Below, piece by piece: positions 1 through 8,744 of a stretch of DNA of 64,000 nt. The stretch covers positions 1 through 64,000 of the forward strand of contig JBCFBK010000026.1 of the NCBI GenBank assembly GCA_038562555.1, given 5' to 3'. The DNA is from JBCFBK01 sp038562555 (lineage in GTDB: Bacteria > Bacteroidota > Bacteroidia > Bacteroidales > Prolixibacteraceae). Every line of letters begins with the position of its first letter. Within the stretch, counting starts at the first letter, position 1. The notes below the pieces were generated by a model. It was given only the letters and a program-made list of their open reading frames with translations, ran no database searches and had not been told where the DNA came from. A program made the position numbers and the translations under genes.

Positions 1-129
1 CTTTACGGGGGCAGTTGCAATGCAAAAAATGCAGGTGAACTGTTCGCCAATGCCGATATTGACGGTGGTCTGATTGGCGGTGCTTCGCTTAAGGCAGAAG
101 ATTTCCTGGCTATTATCAACGCTTACTAA
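1..129 (+). CDS. tpiA: Triosephosphate isomerase, C-terminal fragment
   Basis: The window opens inside this gene; only the last 42 codons and the TAA stop are present. The peptide starts with YGGS, followed by an ELFANADIDGGLIGGASLK stretch, which is the C-terminal phosphate-binding loop and last helix of triosephosphate isomerase (the family has YGGSV followed by DIDGALVGGASL). The enzyme interconverts dihydroxyacetone phosphate and glyceraldehyde 3-phosphate in cytoplasmic glycolysis. The start and active-site residues lie upstream of the window. A strong terminator follows immediately. Confidence 0.93.
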   Translation, partial: LYGGSCNAKNAGELFANADIDGGLIGGASLKAEDFLAIINAY

Positions 130-150
130 CTGCTTTTTCATTCCGATACG

Positions 151-184
151 AAATCCCGGAGCGTTATCCGGGATTTTTTATTTT
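151..184 (+). terminator. Rho-independent terminator after tpiA
   Basis: A perfect 10-bp stem (AAATCCCGGA and its complement) surrounds a 6-nt loop and runs into a T-rich tail, 21 nt after the tpiA stop. Confidence 0.85.
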
Positions 185-332
185 CCCGCCAGCCACCATC
201 CCCCGTGTATCCTTCCCGGCTTTTCTGTCATTTTTTTCATAAGTAACTGCTCAATTGTCAGATTTCAGGGCCAAATTCTTAAGGGTATAGCTTTTGTTTT
301 GTCCAGTACCGGATACAAAAGCACATGAACAC

Positions 333-2708
333 ATGGAAAATAATCAAAACGCGAATTCAGGCCTTGTATTGGTTTCAGAAATCTATCCCGACAACATCAT
401 CGTTCTGCCGCTCGAAAGCAGACCTGTTTTTCCGGGTCTGGCGCTGCCCCTGTCTTTTATGAACAGGCGGATCACGGAACAGATCAATTACGCAATCGAA
501 AACACGAACGGTTTTATTGGTGTCTCGCTTATACAACAGCAACCGGAACGGGAATCGGACAAGCCCGTTTTATACCATACGGGAACTTTACTTAAAGTGG
601 CCAGGATCATGGATCAGAACGTCAATAGTATCAGCATTCTGGCCCAGGCGCTGACCCGGTTCCGGTATAAAAAGGAAATCATGCGCGATAAGATTCCCCA
701 TTGGCAGGTAGCGTATGAATACGAGGAAAAATCGACCCCGTCGAACGAATTAAAAGCATACACACTGGCAGTTATTAATTCGGTAAAAGCACTCATCAAG
801 CTCAACCCGATGTTTCAGGAGCAAATGCGGCTTGCCTTGTCGCAGACGGGAATGGAAAATCCTGGTCTGTTGATGGATATGATCGCTTCCTTCCTGACGG
901 CCGACGGCCATAAGCTGCAGGAACTTATGGAGGCAGCCGATCTGTATGAAAGGAGCGAAAAGCTGCTGATCCTGTTAAAGGAAGAAATTGAAGTCAGCCA
1001 GATGCAACAGGAAATCCAAAAACAGATCGAAGAAAAGTTATCGAAACAACAACGGGAGTTTTTCTTAAGGGAGGAGCTCAAAGTTATTAAAAAGGAACTG
1101 GGACTTGAAAAAGATGCCAGGACAAGCGAAATTGAACGGGTTGAAAATAAGATCAGGAATCTCAGATTAAGCAAGGAAGCGTCAGCGGTGATCGCCAACG
1201 AACTCGACAAACTAAAAACACTGGAACCTGCCTCAGCCGAATATCAGGTTTCGCGCACTTATCTGACCTGGCTGACAGATCTTCCCTGGGGAGTTTTTTC
1301 ACCGGAAAACCACGATCTGGGTAAAGCCAGAAAAATATTAAACGAACAGCATTATGGGCTGAACGATGTTAAACAACGTATTCTTGAGTTTATCGCCACA
1401 ATAGCAAAAAGAGGAAAAATATCCGGTTCCATTATCTGTCTGGTAGGCCCTCCGGGTGTTGGAAAAACATCAATCGGCAAGTCAATCGCCGACGCTTTGG
1501 GACGCAGGTTTTACCGGTTTTCTGTGGGCGGAATGCGCGATGAAGCAGAAATTAAGGGGCACCGCAGGACCTACATCGGCGCCATGCCAGGCAAGCTCAT
1601 CCAAAGCCTGAGTCGCACAGAAGTGTCGAATCCGGTTATTATGCTCGACGAAATCGATAAAATTGGCATGAGTTACCAGGGAGACCCTGCAGCAGCCCTG
1701 CTTGAGGTCCTTGATCCGGAGCAAAACCGCGATTTCCTAGACCATTACCTGGATGTGCGATTCGATCTTTCGAATATCCTTTTTGTCACGACAGCCAACC
1801 AGCTCGACACGATACCGAGACCCCTGCTCGACCGGATGGAAATCATTAACCTTTCTGGATACATCCTTGAAGAGAAAATGGAAATTGCGAAACGTTATCT
1901 GATCCCAAAGCAGCGGAAGGAACATGGTTTAAAAGCCAGTGAAATCCAGATTTCAGATACCGCCCTGGCCCGCATTATTGACGGCTATGCCCGCGAGGCC
2001 GGGGTAAGAAGCCTGGAAAACCAGATCAAAAAGATTATGCGGAAGGTAACCTTGTTACACGCCGACAAGGAAATGGACAACATCCGCGTCAGCCAGAAAA
2101 ATCTTCTTAAATACCTGGGACAACCGCCGTTCTCACCCGAAGAACTATATAAAAAATTAATTCCGGGAGTCACGCTCGGACTTGCCTGGACCGCCATGGG
2201 CGGCGCTACACTTTATATTGAGGCATCAGCCATCAAAGGAAAAAACAGCGGATTTAAGCAAACCGGACAGCTCGGAAACGTGATGCAGGAATCATCGGAG
2301 ATTGCCTACTCTTATATCCGGTCGCTTACGGTAAAACAAAACGGGAAAAAGGAGGAAAGCTTTTTCGACGACCATTTTATTCATTTGCACGTTCCGGCCG
2401 GAGCTACTCCCAAAGACGGACCATCGGCCGGAATTACCATGGCGCTGGCATTGCATTCACTCGTCAGGGGTAAAGCGATAAAAAAAGGACTGGCTATGAC
2501 GGGCGAACTGACCCTGACGGGCCGGGTGCTGCCAATCGGCGGAGTTCGCGAAAAGACGATTGCAGCACGCCGGGTTAAGGTCTTCGAGCTTATTTTCCCG
2601 GCCGATAACCGAAAAGACTATAACGATTTGCCGGAATACCTGAAAAAAGGGATGACGGTCCATTTTGTTGATTCATTTGATGATGTCGTTAAAATCGCAT
2701 ACAGCTAA
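333..2708 (+). CDS. lon: ATP-dependent Lon protease
   Basis: Cytoplasmic AAA+ serine protease that degrades misfolded and regulatory proteins. The N-terminal substrate-binding domain covers roughly residues 25-220 and is followed by a coiled-coil. The AAA+ module has Walker A GPPGVGKT at about 372-379, then the Lon-typical GGMRDEAEIKGHRRTYIGA. The protease domain has the catalytic Ser-Lys dyad: Ser698 in DGPSAG and Lys741 in GGVREKT. The 43-residue spacing between them matches the E. coli enzyme. Length is 791 aa with ATG 333; the frame is open back to a TTG at 294, but ATG 333 (MENNQNAN) is the more ordinary start. The gene is alone between the tpiA terminator and the tRNA-Thr/rpiA unit. Confidence 0.96.
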   Translation: MENNQNANSGLVLVSEIYPDNIIVLPLESRPVFPGLALPLSFMNRRITEQINYAIENTNGFIGVSLIQQQPERESDKPVLYHTGTLLKVARIMDQNVNSISILAQALTRFRYKKEIMRDKIPHWQVAYEYEEKSTPSNELKAYTLAVINSVKALIKLNPMFQEQMRLALSQTGMENPGLLMDMIASFLTADGHKLQELMEAADLYERSEKLLILLKEEIEVSQMQQEIQKQIEEKLSKQQREFFLREELKVIKKELGLEKDARTSEIERVENKIRNLRLSKEASAVIANELDKLKTLEPASAEYQVSRTYLTWLTDLPWGVFSPENHDLGKARKILNEQHYGLNDVKQRILEFIATIAKRGKISGSIICLVGPPGVGKTSIGKSIADALGRRFYRFSVGGMRDEAEIKGHRRTYIGAMPGKLIQSLSRTEVSNPVIMLDEIDKIGMSYQGDPAAALLEVLDPEQNRDFLDHYLDVRFDLSNILFVTTANQLDTIPRPLLDRMEIINLSGYILEEKMEIAKRYLIPKQRKEHGLKASEIQISDTALARIIDGYAREAGVRSLENQIKKIMRKVTLLHADKEMDNIRVSQKNLLKYLGQPPFSPEELYKKLIPGVTLGLAWTAMGGATLYIEASAIKGKNSGFKQTGQLGNVMQESSEIAYSYIRSLTVKQNGKKEESFFDDHFIHLHVPAGATPKDGPSAGITMALALHSLVRGKAIKKGLAMTGELTLTGRVLPIGGVREKTIAARRVKVFELIFPADNRKDYNDLPEYLKKGMTVHFVDSFDDVVKIAYS

Positions 2709-2750
2709 AGTCAAAAAAATCAAAGCGTCTTAAAAAACGTGGATGCCGGG

Positions 2751-2780
2751 TTGTTACTTTTATTCAAATTGATATCTTTG
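2751..2780 (+). promoter_or_regulatory. Bacteroidota-type promoter for tRNA-Thr(CGT)-rpiA
   Basis: TTG at 2751-2753 and TATCTTTG at 2773-2780 fit the -33 TTTG / -7 TAnnTTTG consensus of the Bacteroidota housekeeping sigma factor with a 19-nt spacer. The tRNA begins 43 nt downstream. Confidence 0.65.
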
Positions 2781-2823
2781 CGGAGACGTTTCGGTTAAAT
2801 GGAAGAAACGCTAAGTAAGATTT

Positions 2824-2895
2824 GCCTCTTTAGCTCAGTGGTAGAGCAGCTCACTCGTAATGAGCAGGTCGAGGGTTCAAGTCCCTTGAGAGGCT
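2824..2895 (+). tRNA. tRNA-Thr (anticodon CGT)
   Basis: A full cloverleaf can be folded. The acceptor stem GCCTCTT pairs with GAGAGGC (one U-G pair). The anticodon stem GCTCA/TGAGC encloses loop CTCGTAA, and the T-arm contains TTCAAGT. Anticodon CGT reads the Thr codon ACG. Length is 72 nt and CCA is not encoded, so it must be added after transcription. It lies only 15 nt before rpiA with no terminator between, so tRNA processing probably releases the rpiA mRNA. Confidence 0.93.
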
Positions 2896-2910
2896 CTGTT
2901 ATAAAATGCA

Positions 2911-3576
2911 ATGAATCCTAAACAAATTATTGGAGAAAAAGCGGCTGAATATCTCAAAGATGGCATGATCGTCGGACTGGGTTCGGGCTCAACCGCTTAT
3001 TGGGCAACCCGAAAGATCGGGGAACTGGTAAGAAACGGTCTTATGGTCAAAGGAGTTCCAACCTCGGATGAGACTGAAAAACTTGCCCGCGCCGAAGGTA
3101 TCCCGATCATCGACATTGCAGAAATCGACCAGATCGATGTGACTATTGACGGAGCCGACGAGTTTGATCCGTCAAAAAATGTAATCAAAGGCGGAGGAGG
3201 CGCGCTCCTTCGGGAAAAAATCGTCGCTTCCCTGACCCGGTTCTATATCATTATCGCCGATGCTTCCAAAAGCTCAGTCACTCTTGGCCATTATCCTGTG
3301 CCTGTCGAGGTCACCCCCTTTGCCTGGCAGGTTACCGGCCGGCAGCTTGAAAAACTGGGATGCAAGGTGAGCGCCCGCATGAATAACAATCAGCTTTTTC
3401 TCACCGATAATAAAAATTATATCCTGGATTGCAACTTCGGAAAAATTGAACAGCCTGTAGAACTGGCCGCAGCAATTAACAGGATTCCCGGAGTGGTTGA
3501 GAACGGCCTTTTCCTGAATATGGCCCAGGTCCTGATCACGACCAATGAACAAAACGAACTGGTTATTTTTGAGTAG
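2911..3576 (+). CDS. rpiA: Ribose-5-phosphate isomerase A
   Basis: Interconverts ribose 5-phosphate and ribulose 5-phosphate in the non-oxidative pentose phosphate pathway (cytoplasm). Its 221 aa are the usual family length. The phosphate loop GLGSGSTAYWA lies near residue 22. The catalytic block TIDGADEFDPSKNVIKGGG at about 80-100 holds the conserved Asp residues and Lys, and is followed by ALLREKI and IIADASK. ATG 2911 gives the canonical N-terminus MNPKQIIGEKAAEY. It follows tRNA-Thr by 15 nt and is followed by a strong terminator shared with the converging gene. Confidence 0.96.
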   Translation: MNPKQIIGEKAAEYLKDGMIVGLGSGSTAYWATRKIGELVRNGLMVKGVPTSDETEKLARAEGIPIIDIAEIDQIDVTIDGADEFDPSKNVIKGGGGALLREKIVASLTRFYIIIADASKSSVTLGHYPVPVEVTPFAWQVTGRQLEKLGCKVSARMNNNQLFLTDNKNYILDCNFGKIEQPVELAAAINRIPGVVENGLFLNMAQVLITTNEQNELVIFE

Positions 3577-3583
3577 ACGTCAA

Positions 3584-3634
3584 CAAGAAAGGTACCGTTT
3601 TTATAGAGCGGCGCCTTTCTTGCAGTTTTTTTAT
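3584..3634 (+). terminator. Terminator after rpiA, possibly bidirectional
   Basis: The 9-bp arms CAAGAAAGG (3584-3592) and CCTTTCTTG (3614-3622) are followed by a T-run on the plus strand. It lies exactly between convergent rpiA and the membrane-protein gene that ends at 3635. Confidence 0.8.
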
Positions 3635-4303
3635 TTACTTTTCCTCTGCATGAAGCGGATTGAGCAGGATCAGGAAAAAGATCATGGCAAACGACACTTC
3701 GTGTAATTCACTTTCCTTTTTCATGTTAATCGCCAAAACCATTAGGGTTGCAATCAGGATCACGATAATATGCTGGTTTTGCGGAAGCGGCACCCGGAAG
3801 CGCCTGACAAGCCCGTGCACAAAAGGCAGCTTTTTAACCATCAGCCGGGTAAAGCCAAAATAAATGATCAATACAACAAACAAGGGTGCAGCAAAGATAA
3901 ACTTATTCAGATTTCGTCCTTTCACAATCAGGTTATGGATGTTCGTTTCTGCCTGTTTGTTATGCTCGAGAAAAAATTCGCTGCTTTCGATGCCAAAAAT
4001 CCGCTGCCCCCAACTGATTTCCTCGCCGGCAGCAAAAAAGAATAAAATTGTCAGCGCTGCTGATGTGAAAACCCACATTGGCTTTTTCATTTTCCGGTAC
4101 TCAAAAACCCGGAATAAACTGACCATGCTGCAAAAAAATAAAAACAAAGCCGTCAGGTTTTCCACCGTCCCATCCTCCTTCACATATTCCAAAAACCTCT
4201 CATGTCCATATGCATTGGCCAGGAACAGGCCATAGCCGATAAATGCAAAAATCGCCGCACTGACTACGACTTCAGTACCTTTAATCAGTTTCTTCGTTTC
4301 CAT
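3635..4303 (-). CDS. Integral membrane protein with EEISWGQR motif, function unknown
   Basis: I do not recognise a characterised function. The 222 aa contain about six hydrophobic segments (near residues 10-30, 50-68, 78-95, 130-152, 178-192 and 200-218). Between segments three and four is a striking conserved-looking block, GEEISWGQRIFG, followed by FFLEHNKQAETNIHN. From memory, this block recurs in unannotated bacterial membrane proteins. The acidic/aromatic cluster at a membrane face suggests a catalytic or ligand site, but that is inference. It is a single gene converging on rpiA and divergent from the GT39 gene. Confidence 0.75.
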   Translation of the reverse strand: METKKLIKGTEVVVSAAIFAFIGYGLFLANAYGHERFLEYVKEDGTVENLTALFLFFCSMVSLFRVFEYRKMKKPMWVFTSAALTILFFFAAGEEISWGQRIFGIESSEFFLEHNKQAETNIHNLIVKGRNLNKFIFAAPLFVVLIIYFGFTRLMVKKLPFVHGLVRRFRVPLPQNQHIIVILIATLMVLAINMKKESELHEVSFAMIFFLILLNPLHAEEK

Positions 4304-4434
4304 AAAGCAATCTTTTAAAGTTTTTCCCGTTTTCCCGAAATCATGCCATGTCAGATTTCGAAGGCGTAAAAGTAATAAAAATGTGACAGGAAGAGAATGC
4401 TTAAAATTACCTTAAAAGATCTTTTCGAATAAAC

Positions 4435-4461
4435 TTGTCTCCCATAATATAAGTAAATTTG
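4435..4461 (+). promoter_or_regulatory. Probable promoter of the GT39 gene
   Basis: TAAATTTG at 4454-4461 matches TAnnTTTG exactly. The upstream TTG (4435-4437) is spaced 16 nt, shorter than usual. It implies transcription starting near 4468, which excludes the TTG codon at 4473 as start of the following gene. Confidence 0.5.
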
Positions 4462-4499
4462 CCGCGAACCTGTTGAATATAATCTATTTTACAAGAAGG

Positions 4500-6137
4500 A
4501 TGAAGAAGGAAAGATGGATGTTGCTGGTGCTTGTACTGTATTTACTGGTAACCTTCGCGGGATTGTTTAATCCGATCGTGGTAAACGCCGCCAAGTATGC
4601 CCAGATAGGACGGGAAATACTGGACAATCATGACTGGATAAATCTCACCATCGGGGGAGATCCTTACGATCAGAAACCCCCCCTGCTTTTCTGGATTGCA
4701 GCAATAGTTTTCCGTCTGTTCGGAACATCTGTCCTGGCATATAAGATAACTGTCGTTCTGGTATCGTTGGCCGGCATTTACGGCACGTTTAAATTTGCCG
4801 GGATGTTTTACGGGAAAAGCACGGGAATTCTTTCCGCTGTTTTTTTGGCTACCAGTCTGGGTTTTTTGCATTTTCATAACGACATTCATACCGACACGCT
4901 GCTGATTGTTCCGGTAATTCTGTCGGTCTGGCAATACGCCGCGTATTTTAAGGAAAGAAAACAGCGTCAGTTTTACCTCGGAACAATTTTCGCAGGCCTG
5001 GGCATGTTAACCAAGGGACCTGTGGCGTTGGTTGTGATCGGGGCAGCGGTAGGCGTTCATTTGCTCGCTACCCGCAGCTATAAAGATATTTTCAACCTGA
5101 GGTGGGTTATTGCGGCGCCAATCGTTCTTCTTTTAACCTTACCTGCCCTATGGGGCCTGTACAACCAGTTTGGTGCCGACGGCATTGAATTTTTCTTTTG
5201 GACCAATAATTTCGGCCGTATCAGCGGCAGTTATCACGGCAGCAATACAGATCCGTCTTTTTACATCCATACCACCCTGTATATGATGGCCCCCTGGTCG
5301 ATCTTTTGTTTCGTGGGTATCTACATGCAGATCCGCGAAAAAATCCGTGCAAAATGGAATTTTGGAAAGACAGATGAATTTTATACCCTGGGTGCCATCA
5401 TTGTTTACCTGCTCATCAATTCCGTTGCCAAGGCTAAGAACCCGCACTACGAAATGGTAATCTTACCCTTTCTGGCGATTATTGCTGCGAGGTGGGCTCT
5501 GCTGATCTTTGAAAATACAGCATGCCGGAAAACACAAAAAATACTCGGATGGATACATATTGTAATCGGAATTCTTTTGGTGCTTTTGGCCTACGTTTTC
5601 TTAATTTATGTTTTTCCCGAAAATAAAATCTGGATCTGGGCTGTCGTGCTTATGCTGACTGCCGCTTTTGCTTATGCGTTATTCCGGCAACACAGCCTGA
5701 ACAAACAGCTAACTTACCTGCTTATTTCCATGTCATTGTTTCTGTTTACGCTCGATACAAATGTCTTACCCCACATGGCCTGGTACCATTCTTCCTTTCA
5801 GGCAACAATTGAATATAATCACCGGGCCCAAAACAAGGAAGATCTTCATATTTTCACGGAGGATGGCCGCTACTGGGAAATCTTTTTGTATTCAAAAAAT
5901 TATGGCCGGTACCTCATTACGCCCGAAGATTTCAGACGTGTCTCCCCCGAAATAAACGACTGGCTGTATACCGGCGCTACGGGTTTAAAACTACTGAAAG
6001 AAATGGATGTGACGGTAGATACCGTGTGTACTTTTCCCCACAGAAGCATGTCGCGAATGTCCCCGAAATTCCTGAATCCGAAAACACGGGCCTCAAAACT
6101 GGACCTTCGTTATCTGGTGCAAATAAAAGAAAAGTAA
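4500..6137 (+). CDS. GT39/ArnT-like membrane glycosyltransferase
   Basis: Polytopic (GT-C fold) glycosyltransferase expected to use polyprenyl-phosphate sugars on the periplasmic face of the inner membrane. The N-terminal membrane segment is followed by a periplasmic loop with the family signature: YAQIGREIL, then GGDPYDQKPPLLFW near residues 50-63, where the acidic residue and KPPLLFW motif are typical. About ten further hydrophobic helices follow, plus a roughly 110-residue soluble C-terminal tail. Start choice: ATG 4500, preceded by AGAAGG, gives 545 aa (MKKERWMLL). The frame is open to a TTG at 4473, but the promoter position makes that unlikely. Acceptor (lipid A, protein or glycan) cannot be told from sequence. 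Confidence 0.85.
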   Translation: MKKERWMLLVLVLYLLVTFAGLFNPIVVNAAKYAQIGREILDNHDWINLTIGGDPYDQKPPLLFWIAAIVFRLFGTSVLAYKITVVLVSLAGIYGTFKFAGMFYGKSTGILSAVFLATSLGFLHFHNDIHTDTLLIVPVILSVWQYAAYFKERKQRQFYLGTIFAGLGMLTKGPVALVVIGAAVGVHLLATRSYKDIFNLRWVIAAPIVLLLTLPALWGLYNQFGADGIEFFFWTNNFGRISGSYHGSNTDPSFYIHTTLYMMAPWSIFCFVGIYMQIREKIRAKWNFGKTDEFYTLGAIIVYLLINSVAKAKNPHYEMVILPFLAIIAARWALLIFENTACRKTQKILGWIHIVIGILLVLLAYVFLIYVFPENKIWIWAVVLMLTAAFAYALFRQHSLNKQLTYLLISMSLFLFTLDTNVLPHMAWYHSSFQATIEYNHRAQNKEDLHIFTEDGRYWEIFLYSKNYGRYLITPEDFRRVSPEINDWLYTGATGLKLLKEMDVTVDTVCTFPHRSMSRMSPKFLNPKTRASKLDLRYLVQIKEK

Positions 6138-6186
6138 CCCGCCCGCTTCGGTTACTATGACCTCTTTATTCGCGTCTTTTGCGCAT

Positions 6187-6229
6187 TTTTGCGCTTCTGC
6201 GGTAAAAATTAACCGCAAAAGCCGCAAAA
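6187..6229. terminator. Long hairpin between convergent genes, built from TTTTGCG repeats
   Basis: The arm TTTTGCGCTTCTGCGGT (6187-6203) is nearly complementary to the arm at 6212-6229, with one bulge and one U-G pair, around an 8-nt A/T loop. It probably ends transcription from both the GT39 gene and the TonB receptor gene. The left arm and the bases before it repeat TTTTGCG at 9-10-nt intervals. Confidence 0.65.
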
Positions 6230-6250
6230 AACGAGCAGATATCACAAGCT

Positions 6251-8677
6251 TCAGTTCAGCATATTCCCGATTTTTATTCCGAAATAGACAGTTCTCGGCA
6301 GTCCTGGGCCATAGACATAACCCGGATCACGGTCGATACCGCTGTCAAAATCATCCTGATAAGCATTGAAGATGTTCTTCACACCGCTGAAAACCTGCAA
6401 AGTTGCTCCGTTCAGGTGTATGTCGTACCGCACCTTCAGACCCAGATCGAGAAACGAATCGGATCTGCGCAGTTCGCCTGTTTGCAAATTCTCCGACCGA
6501 AGACCAAAATAGGGCACCAGCATCTTTCCTGTATAATTGGCTGTTGGTGAAATTCCCAGATCATGCAAAGGCTTGAGATCGAGCGTGAGATAGCCATAAT
6601 GGTCAGGCGTGCGGAAAAATTTCGTTTCATTGAATTCCTGAACCTCATCGTACTGGCTGCGCTGTACTGTGAAGCCCGATTTCAGTGAGAAACCTTCGCC
6701 GGTATTCAGGTTGAGTTCCAGGTTTATCCCTTTTACAACGGCGCCTCCGTCAGCATTGGTCCGGGTATAAATCACGACTCCGTCTTCATCGGCATTGCCA
6801 TATTCATTCACAAAGGCATCATTGAGTTGTGTATAAAAACCTTCAGCCAGCAAACCAAGGTATAACTTTCCGAGTTGCTTGTTAAAGTCGGCCGAGGCCA
6901 TGTAGGAATGGCTGGTTTCCTGCTTCAGTCCTGGATCATTCTCATGGATCACCTGACGGGAACCGGAGGTTTCGATATGCAGGTCCTCATCGAATATTTG
7001 CGGAGCCCGATAGCCCTGAGAATAACTCATCCGGGCCTGAAAGTTATTCAGGATGTCGTATTTCAGCGTTAGCCGCGGACTAAACACGTTTCCCGATTTC
7101 CTGCCGCCTTCCGATTCTTTGTCGGTAATCTTATAGTGGTCAAAGCGGGCTCCAAGTGAAACATCCAGCTTTTTCAGGTCGATTCCAAGCTGCGCAAAGG
7201 CGCCCAGGGTGTTGCTTTTCTGATCGGCGACAATGGTATTCTCCGTATGAGGCAGCTCAACCACTTTGCCATCCTCAATCACGGCATTTTCCCAGTCGGC
7301 ATAGCCCAGCTTTTTATCGTTGAGCCATTCCTCCCTGTTTTCGATTCCCACCGTCAGGAGTGAACTTCCCAAATGAGCGTCATACTGGGTTCCCAGGCTA
7401 TAGGTAAAACCTTTTGTTTTCCCGTAGTCCTTCAGCGATTTGTTTGCACCGTAATAAGAATCGCGAAGCACCTGCTGCCCGGAAAAAAAGACCGACCACA
7501 GATCGGTTTCGCGTGTAAAGAGATCAAAAGTCAGCGCTCCGGTTGTAATATCATGGGTCACACCTTCGGTGATGTTCGATTCGTGCGGCGGATAATCAAA
7601 CCGGTCGCCGCCTCTCCGCTCTTCCTTGATGTTGAAAAAGTCGGCCGACAATTTGCTTCTCATTCCAAACCGGTGAAAAAGACGCGTGCCGAAGGTGGTG
7701 TTTTTGATTTTAGTCAGTTCCGAAAAGCCATCGCCATTTGCGTCGAACGGTTTCCGGTCACGGTAAAACCCATAGATCGCCATTCCGCTTTTATTATCGT
7801 CCGACACGACCGATGTATTTCCGTTAACGGAATAATCCTCTGCAGCGTTTCCCGAACCGTCGAGCCCGACACCCGAGAGCCCGCCGGTAATACCAAATTC
7901 ATAGGAATTACGGATCGGATCCCTCAGGATCAGATTAATCGTTCCCGCAATCGCATTGCTTCCGTAAAGGGCCGACCCTCCTCCCCTCACTACTTCAATC
8001 CGTTCAAGCATGTTGGAGGGGATCAGTTCCAGGCCATATACGCCCGCCAGTCCGCTGAAGATCGGGCGGCCATTAATCAGTATTTGCGAATAAGGCCCTT
8101 CCATGCCATTCATCCGGACCTGGTTAAATCCACAGTTCTGGCAATCATTTTCCATCCGGACACCGGGACTGAAGTTCAGTCCTTCGCTTATTGTTACGGC
8201 ATTCGTTGTATTAAAAAGCCGGGATGTGATCGTATTCACGATGACCGACGATTCACGCCTGTTTTTCTCGTTCCGGTCGCCGGTTACAACCACCTCCTCC
8301 AGTCCAAGTACATCCTCCTGCAGGTCAAAATTCAATTCTTTCGTCTCTCCCTTTTCGACGGTGATCTCCTTTTCTGAAGGTTGATATCCGACCGCCTGCA
8401 CTTTGATGGTCAGCTTTCCTTCAGGGAGGTTCATTAAACGGAAATGACCTGTTTCGTCGGTAGCGGTTCCGATCGTTGATCCTTTTACGGTAACTGACAC
8501 GAACGGCAGGTGTTCTCCTTTGGAAACAACATGACCGGCTACGTGCAGATCGTTGTGTGACGCCCGGTACCGGTGTCTGACGCCCGGCACATCATCTCCC
8601 TCCGGGATGGAAGCCTGAGCAAAGGCACCGGCCAGCGATATGAGCAATAATGCTAACCCAAGAAATATTTTTTGCAT
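6251..8677 (-). CDS. TonB-dependent outer-membrane receptor with plug CxxC (paralogue 1)
   Basis: Outer-membrane active transporter, 808 aa. Order: signal peptide (residues 1-20, ending AGAFAQ), carboxypeptidase-regulatory-like beta-sandwich (about 46-122), plug (about 125-255) with LEEVVVTG, then a 22-strand barrel ending in the typical YFGIKIGNMLN. The plug has the motif DCQNCGFNQVRMNG (Cys179 and Cys182), then YSQILINGRPIFSGLAG and the RIEVVRGGGSALYGSNAIAGTINLI block common to siderophore/cobalamin/metal receptors. The paralogue at 13,222-15,564 shares the motif. No cobalamin riboswitch is visible upstream; two inverted repeats lie there instead. Substrate is unknown. A metal or metal complex is my inference from the CxxC pair and the His-rich neighbour. 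Confidence 0.92.
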   Translation of the reverse strand: MQKIFLGLALLLISLAGAFAQASIPEGDDVPGVRHRYRASHNDLHVAGHVVSKGEHLPFVSVTVKGSTIGTATDETGHFRLMNLPEGKLTIKVQAVGYQPSEKEITVEKGETKELNFDLQEDVLGLEEVVVTGDRNEKNRRESSVIVNTITSRLFNTTNAVTISEGLNFSPGVRMENDCQNCGFNQVRMNGMEGPYSQILINGRPIFSGLAGVYGLELIPSNMLERIEVVRGGGSALYGSNAIAGTINLILRDPIRNSYEFGITGGLSGVGLDGSGNAAEDYSVNGNTSVVSDDNKSGMAIYGFYRDRKPFDANGDGFSELTKIKNTTFGTRLFHRFGMRSKLSADFFNIKEERRGGDRFDYPPHESNITEGVTHDITTGALTFDLFTRETDLWSVFFSGQQVLRDSYYGANKSLKDYGKTKGFTYSLGTQYDAHLGSSLLTVGIENREEWLNDKKLGYADWENAVIEDGKVVELPHTENTIVADQKSNTLGAFAQLGIDLKKLDVSLGARFDHYKITDKESEGGRKSGNVFSPRLTLKYDILNNFQARMSYSQGYRAPQIFDEDLHIETSGSRQVIHENDPGLKQETSHSYMASADFNKQLGKLYLGLLAEGFYTQLNDAFVNEYGNADEDGVVIYTRTNADGGAVVKGINLELNLNTGEGFSLKSGFTVQRSQYDEVQEFNETKFFRTPDHYGYLTLDLKPLHDLGISPTANYTGKMLVPYFGLRSENLQTGELRRSDSFLDLGLKVRYDIHLNGATLQVFSGVKNIFNAYQDDFDSGIDRDPGYVYGPGLPRTVYFGIKIGNMLN

Positions 8678-8727
8678 ACGGATAGTTTGTTTTTAAAGGC
8701 AGCATGAAACCTGAATGTTGCATTAGC

Positions 8728-8741
8728 ATACCCAGGGGTAT
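8728..8741. promoter_or_regulatory. Perfect inverted repeat ATACCC-N2-GGGTAT, candidate operator
   Basis: 6-bp arms around AG, 51 nt upstream of the TonB receptor start. The shape (TACCC..GGGTA) resembles operators of CsoR/RcnR-family metal sensors in other phyla, but no such regulator is present in the window. Function is inferred. Confidence 0.5.
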
Positions 8742-8744
8742 CGC

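Noticed and set aside
7373..8377. Long open frame (334 codons) antisense to the TonB receptor gene
   Set aside because: It is the mirror of a strongly supported coding region; the translation has no family features and no signal for a start.
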